A DNA stretch of 64,000 nucleotides from Parvularcula sp964556115 (GCA_964556115.1 CAZKVC010000005.1:143889-207888); one strand, 5' to 3'. Positions 14,897-23,970 are shown, numbered from the stretch's first letter. A program made the numbers and translations. The notes: generated from the letters alone by a model not told the origin.

Positions 14897-16965
14897 AGAA
14901 GCTTGCAATCGGCCTGCTGGTCGTTCTGGTCCTGGTCGTCGGCGGAATCTTCGCCGTCCCGCTTTTCATCGACAAGAACGACCTTCTGGCGAGGGCCGAG
15001 ACGGAGGCGAGCGAACAGCTTGGCCGGAGCGTCACCATCGCGGACGTCACCGGCGTCAGCATCTTTCCGCCTCGCCTGACCATAGAGGGTCTCGAGATCG
15101 CCAATGCCGACGGGTTCGAAGAGGCCTTTCTGGCGCGTGTCGGTGAAGCGCAGCTCGGCGTGAAATTCATGCCGCTGCTCTCCTCGCGCGTCGAGATCGA
15201 GCGTTTTGTGCTGGTGGAACCGGACATCCGGCTGGAAAGCCGCGCCGACGGCAGGGTGAACTACAATCTCGGCACGCAAACCGCCGCGGCCGCAGAACAA
15301 ACCCCGTCTCAGAGCTTCGAGGAAGCACCCATTGTCGGCGTGATCGAGGCGCAACAGGGGCGTGTGTCCTACGCTTCGCCCGATGCATCCTATGCCGCGT
15401 CGGACGTCGATGCGGTGCTCACCCTGCCCGAGATCGGCGATCCCCTGACCCTCAAGGGTGACGCGGAACTCGAGGGCGTTCCCCTCACTCTCGATCTCAG
15501 CCTCGCCTCGCCATGGGCCCTGTCCGAAGGCAAGAGCAGCGAAGCGGCCCTCGCGATGCAATTGGGCAGCAACACCTTCGAGGGCGACGTCATGATCGAC
15601 GCTGAAGCCTCCAGGCTCAGCGGTCCGATGACCATTGCCCTCCCCGCGCCTGGTGAGCTCGCGGCGTTCGTTGGCGACGAGCTGCCTCAGACCCTCCAGC
15701 CCTTCGGCGCGATTTCGATAGGCGCGAACGCCGCGTTTTCCCCTGAAGCGATGGTTTTCGAGGATACGAAGCTCGAAACGGGGCTCGGCGACGCGACTGG
15801 TCGTCTCGCGATCGATCTGTCGGCTGAGCGGCCGAAGATCGAAGGCGCACTCTCGGCCGGCCGGGCCGATCTCCGGCCCTTCTTCCCGGAAGATCTGCAG
15901 AACGATGCGGCCGAGGCGGAGGAAAGCTTCCCCGAATGGTCGACCGAGCCGATCGATCTTTCCGGACTTCAGGCTGCCGACGCGTCCATTTCCTTCCAGG
16001 CCGAAGAAGTCCTGCTTCCCACCTATACCCTTGCCGGTATCGACGCGGCTCTCGCCCTCGAAAACGGCCGGGCAGTCATGACCTTGCGGAACGCACAGAC
16101 CCTTGGCGGGCGGGCGTCCGGAACACTGACCGTCAATGGGCGGAGCGCCCGGCCCGCCATCGACGCGGACCTGACCTTCGCCGATGTGGCCTTCGCGGAA
16201 GCGGGGCCTGCCCTCTTCGGCACGGCCCGGCTCATCGGTCGGGGTACGATCGCCATGGACGTTGCGACCGGCGGGCCTCATCAGAAGGCCTGGGTGGAGA
16301 ACCTAGGCGGGACAGCGAAGGCGAACATCGCCGAAGGACGGGTCCTGGGGATTGATCTGTCGGCGCTCGCCAATGCCGCGATCCAGACCGTCGACAACAT
16401 TCAGAAGCGTCAGGACGTGGTTCAGGCCCTGACGGGCGCTTTCGGCCCGACCCTGACGACGGCTCTCCAGCCTGGTGCCGAGACCGCCTTCGATCTGGCG
16501 AATTTCGACCTCGCCATCAATGACGGTGTCACCCGCTTCGGCGAGGCGCGGCTTGTTTCGGAGACGTTCAGAGCCACCCTCAATGGCGGCGTCGATCTCG
16601 GCGCACAGGAAATCGCCCTCGATATCCTGCTGGCGGCAAAGGCGCCCGAGGCTTCTTCGTTCCGGGAGTTCAAGGCTCCCCTCGACGTGTCGGGCACCTT
16701 CAACGATCCGAAGATCAGCATCGACACCCGGCCCATCGTCAGGGAGCTGACGAGAGACGCGGCATCCGATCTGTTGGGGGATGCCGGGATCGAACTTCGT
16801 GACGATCAGAGTGTCGGGGACGCCCTCAAAGAGCGGGCACGGAGCGAGCTCTTCGGCATACTTGGTGGACGAAAGAAAGCCGATGACGGCAAGGCCGCAG
16901 AACCGGCCGACACTGATGACGCAGGATCCGGCGGCGGAACCAGCGAAGATCCGCCGCAGGAATGA
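14893..16965 (+). CDS. AsmA family protein
   Basis: A 690-residue inner-membrane-anchored, mostly periplasmic protein. One N-terminal helix (LAIGLLVVLVLVVGGIFAVPLFI) is followed by an AsmA N-terminal domain with SVTIADVTGVSIFPPRLTI, and a C-terminal AsmA_2 region around residues 440-620. AsmA-like proteins are repeating beta-groove proteins thought to move lipids toward the outer membrane. The C-terminus ends in an acidic Gly/Asp-rich tail. The ATG at 14893 overlaps the preceding stop and gives the normal signal anchor, so longer in-frame starts were not used. Confidence 0.88.
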   Translation: MKKLAIGLLVVLVLVVGGIFAVPLFIDKNDLLARAETEASEQLGRSVTIADVTGVSIFPPRLTIEGLEIANADGFEEAFLARVGEAQLGVKFMPLLSSRVEIERFVLVEPDIRLESRADGRVNYNLGTQTAAAAEQTPSQSFEEAPIVGVIEAQQGRVSYASPDASYAASDVDAVLTLPEIGDPLTLKGDAELEGVPLTLDLSLASPWALSEGKSSEAALAMQLGSNTFEGDVMIDAEASRLSGPMTIALPAPGELAAFVGDELPQTLQPFGAISIGANAAFSPEAMVFEDTKLETGLGDATGRLAIDLSAERPKIEGALSAGRADLRPFFPEDLQNDAAEAEESFPEWSTEPIDLSGLQAADASISFQAEEVLLPTYTLAGIDAALALENGRAVMTLRNAQTLGGRASGTLTVNGRSARPAIDADLTFADVAFAEAGPALFGTARLIGRGTIAMDVATGGPHQKAWVENLGGTAKANIAEGRVLGIDLSALANAAIQTVDNIQKRQDVVQALTGAFGPTLTTALQPGAETAFDLANFDLAINDGVTRFGEARLVSETFRATLNGGVDLGAQEIALDILLAAKAPEASSFREFKAPLDVSGTFNDPKISIDTRPIVRELTRDAASDLLGDAGIELRDDQSVGDALKERARSELFGILGGRKKADDGKAAEPADTDDAGSGGGTSEDPPQE

Positions 16966-16974
16966 AGATGGAGA

Positions 16975-17006
16975 GCGGTGCGGCCCATGAGGCTGCACCG
17001 CCCTTT
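16975..17006. terminator. Bidirectional hairpin terminator
   Basis: GCGGTGCGGCC (16975-16985) pairs with GGCTGCACCGC (16991-17001) around the loop CATGA, with one G-U pair. It is followed by CCTTTCG on the plus strand. It lies between the convergent AsmA-like and acyl-CoA synthetase genes. Confidence 0.65.
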
Positions 17007-17011
17007 CGTCG

Positions 17012-18640
17012 TCAGGCCACGTTCACGGTCGGCAGGGTGTAATCCGCGAAAGCTTCGCGGAGCTTGGTCTTGAGGACCTTGCCGGTCGCCCCTAGCGGGA
17101 TTTCATCGACCCTCTGGACATCATCGACGGCGCTGATCTTTGGAACCTGCTGGTTCACGAAGCTGCGGACCTCCTCGAGATCGACCTCCGAACCTTCCGC
17201 AAGCTGAACGACCAGCAAGGGCCGCTCGTCCCATTTCGGATGCGGCATGCCGAGCGCCGCGGCCTGCACCACCGCCGGGTGGTTGAGGGCCGCGTTTTCG
17301 ATGTCGATAGAGCTGATCCATTCGCCGCCGGACTTGATGACGTCCTTCGCACGGTCGGTAATCTGCATCGCCCCATCGGGGTGGATGACGGCAACGTCGC
17401 CAGTGTCGAACCAGCCGTCCTTCGTCAGGGCGTTCTCCTCGAACCCGTAATAGGTATCGATGATCCACGGCCCCCGGACCTGCAGGTGGCCTTCGCTTTC
17501 CCCGTCATGGGGCAGCTTCGTGCCGTCGGGCTTCACGATCCGCATGTCGACGAACGGAACAGCGTAGCCCTGCCGCATCATGTAGGGCACACGCTCGTCG
17601 ACCGGCTTGTCGTAGAACCCCGGGGGCTCCATGTTGACCGTCCCGATCGGCGACATCTCGGTCATGCCCCAGCCCTGACGGCAGCGTACGCCGTATTTGT
17701 CATAGCCCTTGATCAGCTTCTCCGACAGGGCGGACCCTCCGATCAGGGAGTATTTCAACTTGCCGAAATCGAGCTTGTTGCTTTCCACGTAAGCCAAGAG
17801 CCCAAGCCACACCGTCGGCACACCGAGGGCATAGGTCACTTCTTCCTTTACGATCAGTTCGTGAAGGGACGGACCATCGAGGCCCGGCCCGGGCAGGACG
17901 AGCTTCAGGCCGAGAAGAAGGGCGCCGTAGGGGATGCCCCAGGCATTGACGTGGAACATCGGCACCACGGGAAGGCAGACGTCCCCCTGCTCACAGCCGA
18001 GCGAGGTGGGAAGGCCGGAGACCAGGGTTTCGAGAACCAGCGACCGGTGGCTGTAGAGGACGCCCTTCGGCTTTCCGGTCGTGCCCGAGGTGTAGCACAT
18101 CGCGCAGGCCGTGTTCTCGTCGAAGGTCGGCCACTCATATTCGGTAGGCTGATCGGCGATCAGCGCCTCATAGCTTTGCGCCTTCAGTCCGTTCTCGGTG
18201 ACCTGGCCCTCCGGGCAAAGCTCGACGTAGTGGCTGACATCCTTGAGGAAGGGCGCAAGACCCGCAGCGAGCGGCGCGAAGGTCGCGTCGTAGAAGACCG
18301 CCTTGTCACCTGCGTGGGCCATGACATAGCCGGCATTCTCGGGCCCAAGGCGCGGGTTGATGGTGTGACAGACCGCGCCGATCCCGGCCAGCGCGTAGTA
18401 GAGCTCGAGCTGGCGGTGGGTGTTCCAGCCGATGACGCCCACCCGGTCGCCCATGCCGATACCCATGCCTTTGAGCGCATGGGCGAGCTGGGCGATGCGC
18501 GCGCCCGCCTCGCGATAGGTGTAGCGGTGCATGCCCCCTTCGACGAGCCGGGTGACGATCTCCTGATCGCCGTGATTGCGCAAAGCGTGCCGCAGAATGT
18601 CCGTCAGCAGAAGCGGCGCCTGTTGCATCTGTCCGAGCAT
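17012..18640 (-). CDS. Fatty-acid--CoA ligase (AMP-forming)
   Basis: A 542-residue member of the ANL adenylating superfamily, closest in layout to medium/long-chain acyl-CoA synthetases of the AlkK type. The AMP-binding P-loop CYTSGTTGKPKGVLYSHRS is near residue 186, the adenine motif GWGMTEMSP near 322, the GWFDTGDVA hinge near 407, and the C-terminal catalytic lysine in PLGATGKVLK. It activates fatty acids with ATP and CoA for beta-oxidation or lipid synthesis. GGAGG lies 5 bases before the ATG. The acyl-CoA dehydrogenase and hydratases elsewhere in the window fit an active fatty-acid degradation lifestyle. Confidence 0.92.
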   Translation of the reverse strand: MLGQMQQAPLLLTDILRHALRNHGDQEIVTRLVEGGMHRYTYREAGARIAQLAHALKGMGIGMGDRVGVIGWNTHRQLELYYALAGIGAVCHTINPRLGPENAGYVMAHAGDKAVFYDATFAPLAAGLAPFLKDVSHYVELCPEGQVTENGLKAQSYEALIADQPTEYEWPTFDENTACAMCYTSGTTGKPKGVLYSHRSLVLETLVSGLPTSLGCEQGDVCLPVVPMFHVNAWGIPYGALLLGLKLVLPGPGLDGPSLHELIVKEEVTYALGVPTVWLGLLAYVESNKLDFGKLKYSLIGGSALSEKLIKGYDKYGVRCRQGWGMTEMSPIGTVNMEPPGFYDKPVDERVPYMMRQGYAVPFVDMRIVKPDGTKLPHDGESEGHLQVRGPWIIDTYYGFEENALTKDGWFDTGDVAVIHPDGAMQITDRAKDVIKSGGEWISSIDIENAALNHPAVVQAAALGMPHPKWDERPLLVVQLAEGSEVDLEEVRSFVNQQVPKISAVDDVQRVDEIPLGATGKVLKTKLREAFADYTLPTVNVA

Positions 18641-18703
18641 TGTTCCTCCAAATTCGGGTTGGTCTTTGGAGGCATCGTGAAAGCAGCCGCCCCCACATGC
18701 AAG

Positions 18704-18744
18704 CGCGGGCGATGACTGGAAGTCACCGCCCGCGATAGGTTTTT
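18704..18744. terminator. Long hairpin 3-prime of the M56 peptidase gene
   Basis: CGCGGGCGATGACT (18704-18717) pairs with AGTCACCGCCCGCG (18721-18734) with one G-U mismatch and a 3-base loop. On the minus strand it ends the M56/BlaI operon, 27 bases after the stop, but the T-run (18740-18744) lies on the plus-strand side, so orientation as an intrinsic terminator is unusual. Confidence 0.55.
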
Positions 18745-18760
18745 GATGAGGGGCGTGCGA

Positions 18761-21112
18761 TCAGAGGTCGCGGACCTGCCTCCTGAAGTAGGCCATCTCG
18801 TCGTCGCTGACCCGGTTGCGCTTCAGGAACTCGGTCAATTCGCGGCTCTCGAACCGTTCCTTGCCGCCCGAGACACAGACCGCGCGAACCCTCTCACGGC
18901 TGTCTTCGACACGCTCTTCGAGGATGATCGGCTTGTCCGATTCTTCCCGGTGGTCTTCGCAGCGGTCGGCGAGTTCACCGATGGCTTCCCCGGCGGCGCC
19001 CATTTTTTCGCCCCATTCGCCCATCTTCTCCCCCCACTCTTCCATCTCCTCGCTCCAGGCCTCCATGGCGGCCTCGAACTCGGACATGTCGGGGGCAGCG
19101 GGAACGCGGACCCAGCGGTTGCCGTCCTCGTCGACCCGTTCCGCCGGCTTGACGGGTTTGGGAGGAGCGGGCCTGACCGCTTTCGGCTCCTTGGGGCGCA
19201 TCTCGGCCAGACCCTTGAACGGGTCGTTCAAAAGAACCATCGAGGTCTCGCCATTGTGCCGCCAGTTGTATTTGCGGCTCCCGGTCTGGATCTGGACGAC
19301 CCGGGGCGAGACATCGGGATTGGCGAAGACGAGCTGCCCCTTCTTCAGAGCGCTCAGCTTGCCGAGGGCCTCGAAGCCGGCGAGCAGGTCCTCGACTTCA
19401 GCGGCCGAAGCGACGCGGATCTTGCGCAGCGCCTGGAGTTCCTCGTCATTGAAAGCGACGCGGATGTCAGCGTCCTCGCCTGGGCGGATGAGAGCGAAGC
19501 CGCGGGTGGCCTTGCCCTTGTCGTCCTCGACGTTGAAGATCTGAAGTTCGCGAGGCTCGCCGTTGATGACGACATAGCGATCATCCTCGGTGCGCTCTTC
19601 GAAGGTGTCGCGCTGGCGACGGGCCTCTTCGCGCATACGGCGGGCGTCCTCGCGCATCCGGCGGGCTTCCTCACGTTGCAGACGAGCCTCTTCGCGCTGG
19701 ATCCGGGCTTCCTCGCGCTGTTCGCGCGCAGCGTCCCGGAAGGCTTCCCGCGCCGAACGCATGGCCGTGGAGACCGAGCCCGCCTCCTCGGCAGCGGCCG
19801 GCTCCGGCTTGCCGACGCTGACATCGGCGCCATAGGTGTCGAGGTCGAACTTCAGCTTGCCCGGCTCACTGGGATAGAAATCCATCTGGATGCCGGTCTC
19901 GTCCTTGAACGCGGCGAAGTCGTCGTCGTTGAGGACCGTTCCGTCTTCTTCGATATAGAGATCGATGGCGTCGTCGTCCGCGCTCAGCGTGACTTTCTGC
20001 ACGCCGGTCGTCCGGTTCCGGGCCCGGTCGTCGCCGCGGCCGCGGGACGAGCGGTCCTGGGCATCCTCGATGCTGGTTTCCTCGATGATGACTTCGGTCC
20101 GCGAAGCGGTGAAGCCCGCCACCGCCAAGGCGGATACGGCCGCCGTCAGGGCGAAGATCTTGCGCTTGAGGGGACCTCCAACAGGGTTCTGCATACGGAT
20201 GATCCTTTCTTTCAGGCTATGGTCGAGGGTCAGAGCGGGCACGGAGCGTCCGGCGCTGACCGACTTCAGGAGAAGGCTGGCGTAGCGTTTGGTGTTGATG
20301 CCGAGGCTGCGCACCGCTTCGTCGCAGGCCGCCTCCTGATCGGCGCGAAGGGCGCGCCGGGCGTGATGGGTGAGCGGGTTGAACCATTGAAGGGCGAAGG
20401 CGATTTCGGACACCGCCATGATGGTGAGGTCTCCGCGCTTCAGGTGGGTCAGCTCGTGAAGGAGGATCATCTCCTTCTCGTCAGCCAAGTAGGCAGTGTC
20501 GAAATCCTTCGGCAGCGCCAGGAGCGGGTGGCGCAGGCCCATGATCTGAGGCGTGTCCGCCGCACGGGTGGTGATGAGGGTGAAGGAACGACGCGCGCCC
20601 GCACGTTCGGCCATGGCAACGGCCAGTTGTTCGGTCTCGGCGCTGAGGTCGTCGGCTTCCGCAAGAAGGGTCTTGCGCCAGGAAACGAGCCTTGCTGCGC
20701 AAAGCGACAGCGCCACGACCGCTCCTGCGAACCATACGCTGAGCGCGAAGGCCGCGATCACGTCCTGATCGGTCAGGAAGCTGAAGACCGAAGGAGAGGA
20801 AACGGCGACAGCGTCTTCGGGGGGCAGAGCCGAAGTCACCATCGCCGTTTCTTCGGCCGAAAGCGCGGCATAGGCCTGCCAGTCGACCGGAGCGGCGGAG
20901 GCCTCTGCCAACGCCGGTTCTTCGGGCAGGGTGACGGCTTTCGGAAATGCCGGTGCAAGCAGGCGCAAGGCGGGCATCAACCACAGGAGCATGGCGGCAC
21001 GCGGGCCGAAACGCCGGGTCACGGGCGCCCTGAGCGCAAGCGCCAAGAGCGTGAGAAGACTGACCCAGAGTGTCGTGTTCAAACCGTAGAAGAGTGCTTC
21101 AGTCGCGGTCAT
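18761..21112 (-). CDS. M56 family membrane metallopeptidase (BlaR1-like)
   Basis: A 783-residue protein. The N-terminal 330 residues form an M56 domain with several membrane helices and the zinc motif HELTH (219-223) followed by ACDEAVRS. In BlaR1/MecR1 this domain relays a signal that leads to removal of the partner repressor. A fourth-helix-like segment follows near 325-345. The long C-terminus is not a penicillin-binding domain: it contains an Arg/Glu coiled coil of REEAR repeats (about 459-504) and regions of unknown fold. It overlaps the blaI-like gene by 14 bases. The trigger is unknown; beta-lactam sensing is not supported. Confidence 0.85.
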   Translation of the reverse strand: MTATEALFYGLNTTLWVSLLTLLALALRAPVTRRFGPRAAMLLWLMPALRLLAPAFPKAVTLPEEPALAEASAAPVDWQAYAALSAEETAMVTSALPPEDAVAVSSPSVFSFLTDQDVIAAFALSVWFAGAVVALSLCAARLVSWRKTLLAEADDLSAETEQLAVAMAERAGARRSFTLITTRAADTPQIMGLRHPLLALPKDFDTAYLADEKEMILLHELTHLKRGDLTIMAVSEIAFALQWFNPLTHHARRALRADQEAACDEAVRSLGINTKRYASLLLKSVSAGRSVPALTLDHSLKERIIRMQNPVGGPLKRKIFALTAAVSALAVAGFTASRTEVIIEETSIEDAQDRSSRGRGDDRARNRTTGVQKVTLSADDDAIDLYIEEDGTVLNDDDFAAFKDETGIQMDFYPSEPGKLKFDLDTYGADVSVGKPEPAAAEEAGSVSTAMRSAREAFRDAAREQREEARIQREEARLQREEARRMREDARRMREEARRQRDTFEERTEDDRYVVINGEPRELQIFNVEDDKGKATRGFALIRPGEDADIRVAFNDEELQALRKIRVASAAEVEDLLAGFEALGKLSALKKGQLVFANPDVSPRVVQIQTGSRKYNWRHNGETSMVLLNDPFKGLAEMRPKEPKAVRPAPPKPVKPAERVDEDGNRWVRVPAAPDMSEFEAAMEAWSEEMEEWGEKMGEWGEKMGAAGEAIGELADRCEDHREESDKPIILEERVEDSRERVRAVCVSGGKERFESRELTEFLKRNRVSDDEMAYFRRQVRDL

Positions 21113-21467
21113 CTTTCAGCCTCCGCACAAGGTTTTCGAGTTCGGCGATGTCCTCATCGCTGAGGTCCCGGGCCTCGGCGAGGTGGGCCACCATGGGGGC
21201 CGCCTTTCCGCCGAAAAGATTGTCGACAAGCCGTCCGACCATGCTCTTGCGATGCTCGGAGCGCGCGACCTGCGGATGATAGAGATAACGGCGCCCGTCG
21301 CGTTCGACGCCGAGCGCGCCCTTGTCCACCAGACGGGCGAGAAGCGTCTTCACCGTCTTGTCCGACCAGTCGCGGCCTTCGATCTTGCCGGCCACTTCGG
21401 CGGCGCCGATTCCAGGCTCCGACCAGAGCACGTCCATCACGGCCAATTCTGCATCACTGATGCGCAT
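21099..21467 (-). CDS. BlaI/MecI/CopY family transcriptional repressor
   Basis: A 122-residue winged-helix repressor of the Penicillinase_R family. The N-terminal ISDAELAVMDVLWSE and the recognition region SDKTVKTLLARLVDKGAL match BlaI/MecI. The C-terminal part is the dimerisation region with the site where the M56 peptidase partner acts in known systems. It is the first gene of a two-gene operon with the M56 protein. Two palindromes matching BlaI-type operators lie 17-56 bases upstream of its ATG, predicting autorepression. AAAGG lies 8 bases before the start. Confidence 0.92.
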   Translation of the reverse strand: MRISDAELAVMDVLWSEPGIGAAEVAGKIEGRDWSDKTVKTLLARLVDKGALGVERDGRRYLYHPQVARSEHRKSMVGRLVDNLFGGKAAPMVAHLAEARDLSDEDIAELENLVRRLKDDRD

Positions 21468-21483
21468 GGAGGGTACCTTTTTC

Positions 21484-21523
21484 GACTACGTTCGTAGGTA
21501 TCGCTCGGACTACAACGGTAGTC
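21484..21523. promoter_or_regulatory. Two BlaI-type operator palindromes
   Basis: GACTAC-N4-GTAGGT at 21484-21499 and the perfect palindrome GACTAC-N4-GTAGTC at 21508-21523; centres are 24 bases apart. The known BlaI/MecI operator core is TACTACA-NN-TGTAGTA-like, so the CTAC/GTAG half-sites fit. They lie directly upstream of the blaI-like gene. Confidence 0.75.
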
Positions 21524-21610
21524 AAGAAGAATCTCATGGGCGCGCCATAGGGGCATCCGGGGCGCAAAGCTGCTTTCTTTCGCAGCCCGTCCCGGCTAGG
21601 CGCGGCGGCC

Positions 21611-23488
21611 ATGCTGCATATCAACGACCTGACCTACCGGATCGAGGGGCGCACCCTTTTCGACCAGGCGACCGCCATGATCGCCGACGGCTGGACGGTG
21701 GGCTTCACGGGCCGGAACGGCACCGGGAAATCGACGCTCTTCGCGCTCATCCGGGACGAGCTGAGCGCCGATGGCGGCGGCATATCCTTACGCCCGGGCG
21801 CGCGGGTCGGGGGCGTGGCGCAGGAAGCGCCGGCGACGTCGGCGAGCCTTCTGGACACCGTCCTCGCCGCCGACACCGAACGCGCCGCCCTTCTCGCCCG
21901 GGCGGAGCGGGAGACCGAGCCGATGGCGATTGCGGAGATCCAGACCCGGCTCGCGGATATCGAAGCGCACTCCGCCGAAGCGCGGGCCGCCACGGTTCTT
22001 TCGGGCCTCGGCTTTTCGGCGGAGGACCAGGCGCGCGCGTGTGCGGAGTTCTCCGGCGGCTGGCGGATGCGGGTCGCGCTGGCAGGCGTCCTCTTCGCCA
22101 AGCCCGACCTTCTGCTCCTCGACGAGCCGACGAACTATCTCGACCTCGAAGGCGCGACCTGGCTCGAGAACTATCTCGGAAAATATCCTTATACGGCGAT
22201 CATCATCAGCCACGACCGGGGCCTTCTCAACCGCTCGGTCAGCCACATTCTCGCCCTCGACCAGCGCAAGCTTTCCGTGCACCCCGGAAACTATGACAGC
22301 TATGCGCGGCGCCGGGCCGAACAGGCGCGCCTTGCCTCGATGCAGGCCGAGAAGGTCGAGGCCCAGCGGGCGCACATGCAGGCCTTTGTCGACCGCTTCA
22401 GGGCGAAGGCTTCCAAGGCGAAGCAGGCGCAAAGCCGCCTCAAGGCCATCGAGAAGCTGTCCACGGTGGACCTGCCGATCGCCGAGCGCACGACGCCCTT
22501 CAACTTCCCCTCCCCCAAGCCGCCCATGGCGCCGCCGATTGTCAGGCTGGAAGGAGCGGCGATCGGCTATGACGATCAGCCGGTCCTCAGGAACGTCACC
22601 CTACGGATCGACAATGACGACCGGATCGCGATCCTCGGCGCGAACGGGCAGGGTAAATCGACACTGGTGAAGGCGATATCGGGCCGCCTGCCTGTGATGG
22701 ACGGGAACCTCTACAAGCATAAAAAGCTGAAGACCGCCTATTTCGCCCAGCACCAGCTCGACGAGCTCAAGCCGAAGGAGAGCCCGTTCGAACATGTCCG
22801 GGCACTGATGCCGGACGGCACGGAGGCGGAAGTCCGCTCACGGACGGCGCAGCTCGGTTTCGGGCCGGAAAAGGCCGACACCGCCGTCGAGAAGATGTCA
22901 GGCGGCGAGAAGGCGCGGCTCCTCTTCGGGCTCATCACCTTCGATCACCCGCATATGATGATCCTCGACGAGCCGACGAACCACCTCGACATCGACAGCC
23001 GGGATGCGCTGATCGAGGCGCTGAACGCCTATGAGGGCGCGGTTCTTCTGATCACCCACGATGCTCACCTTGCCGAAGCGGTGGCGGACCGCCTGTGGGA
23101 AGTGCGCGGCGGGGACGTTCACCGCCTCGAGGGCGATCTCGATGATTACCGCCAGCGGATCATCGCGGCCGAACGAAGCTCTCAGAGCAGGGACAAGGAC
23201 AAGCCAGAGGGCGGGACCAGCGCCGACCGACGGCGTGAGGCAGCCGAGAAGCGCAAGGCGCTTCAGCCGCTGAAGAAGAAGGTGACCGCAGCCGAAAGCG
23301 CGATCGAAAAGCTCACCGCCGCCATCGCCAGGATCGACGAAGCCCTTGCCGATCCCGCGCTTTACGAGCGCGACCCGGCGAAGGCAGCGAGCCTCAACAA
23401 GGACCGCTCGGATGCGGAAAAGGCGCTGGGCAAAGCCGAGGAGGACTGGCTCCTCCTGTCTGCGGAGTATGAGGATGCCTCCTCCTGA
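21611..23488 (+). CDS. ABC-F family ATPase (YheS/Uup-like)
   Basis: A 625-residue soluble protein with two ABC ATPase domains and no membrane segments. The first P-loop is GRNGTGKST (about residue 37) and the second GANGQGKST (about 342). Signature motifs are FSGGWRMRVAL and MSGGEKARLL, with Walker B LLLDEPTNYLDL and MILDEPTNHLDI. The interdomain linker is about 80 residues, rich in Lys and Gln, and the C-terminus holds a coiled coil. ABC-F proteins bind the ribosomal E site and ease stalled translation. The ATG at 21611 has only a weak ribosome-binding site. It is divergent from the blaI-like operon, whose operators lie in the shared 143-base region. Confidence 0.92.
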   Translation: MLHINDLTYRIEGRTLFDQATAMIADGWTVGFTGRNGTGKSTLFALIRDELSADGGGISLRPGARVGGVAQEAPATSASLLDTVLAADTERAALLARAERETEPMAIAEIQTRLADIEAHSAEARAATVLSGLGFSAEDQARACAEFSGGWRMRVALAGVLFAKPDLLLLDEPTNYLDLEGATWLENYLGKYPYTAIIISHDRGLLNRSVSHILALDQRKLSVHPGNYDSYARRRAEQARLASMQAEKVEAQRAHMQAFVDRFRAKASKAKQAQSRLKAIEKLSTVDLPIAERTTPFNFPSPKPPMAPPIVRLEGAAIGYDDQPVLRNVTLRIDNDDRIAILGANGQGKSTLVKAISGRLPVMDGNLYKHKKLKTAYFAQHQLDELKPKESPFEHVRALMPDGTEAEVRSRTAQLGFGPEKADTAVEKMSGGEKARLLFGLITFDHPHMMILDEPTNHLDIDSRDALIEALNAYEGAVLLITHDAHLAEAVADRLWEVRGGDVHRLEGDLDDYRQRIIAAERSSQSRDKDKPEGGTSADRRREAAEKRKALQPLKKKVTAAESAIEKLTAAIARIDEALADPALYERDPAKAASLNKDRSDAEKALGKAEEDWLLLSAEYEDASS

Positions 23489-23521
23489 ACCTTTCCAGAC
23501 TGTCATTTAGGCTTGGCCGCG

Positions 23522-23547
23522 GGAACCATCTTACGGCAAGAGTCCTT
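23522..23547 (+). promoter_or_regulatory. Weak EcfG-type promoter candidate
   Basis: GGAAC at 23522-23526, 17 bases, then CCTT at 23544-23547, one mismatch from GGAAC-N16/17-CGTT. It lies 37 bases before the acidic lipoprotein start. Chance matches of this quality are common, so support is modest. Confidence 0.25.
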
Positions 23548-23583
23548 GGTCTTTGGACAGCCATTTAACCGGGGAGCCCCGAA

Positions 23584-23925
23584 ATGAAGACCTTGACCCT
23601 TTTTGCCAGCGCGACCGCTCTTTTCGCCGTTGCGGCATGTGCCGAAAACGAAGCCGAAGACCCGATCGAGAATACCGAAACCGAGCTTCAGGAAGCCGGT
23701 GAGAACATGGAAGAAGGCATGGAGCGCACCGTCGACGACATCGACCGCTCCACTGATAACCTCGGTGACGAGATGGAAGAAGAAACCGAAGAGTTCGGCG
23801 AGGACGTCGAAGATACCACCTTCGAGGTGCGCGAAGAACTCGACGAGACCACCTATGAGGTCGGTGACGAGATGGAAGAAATGGGCGACGACATGGAAGA
23901 GGAAGCCGAAGAGCCCGGCCGGTAA
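23584..23925 (+). CDS. Small highly acidic lipoprotein, unknown function
   Basis: A 113-residue protein. A signal peptide ends in a lipobox-like FAVAAC (Cys19), so it is probably a lipoprotein. The mature part is almost entirely acidic with low-complexity imperfect repeats built around GDEMEE, DETTYEVG/DTTFEVR and NMEEGMER. Predicted to be helical or disordered in the periplasm. GGGGAG lies 8 bases upstream and a textbook terminator follows, so it is a single-gene unit. No family is recognised; comparable acidic small proteins in alphaproteobacteria are annotated as hypothetical. Confidence 0.75.
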   Translation: MKTLTLFASATALFAVAACAENEAEDPIENTETELQEAGENMEEGMERTVDDIDRSTDNLGDEMEEETEEFGEDVEDTTFEVREELDETTYEVGDEMEEMGDDMEEEAEEPGR

Positions 23926-23948
23926 GCCCAGCGAACAACTGCAGAAAG

Positions 23949-23970
23949 CCCCGCTTCGGCGGGGTTTTTT
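23949..23970 (+). terminator. Rho-independent terminator
   Basis: CCCCGC (23949-23954), TTCG tetraloop, GCGGGG (23959-23964), then six T. A canonical terminator 24 bases after the acidic lipoprotein gene. Confidence 0.95.
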
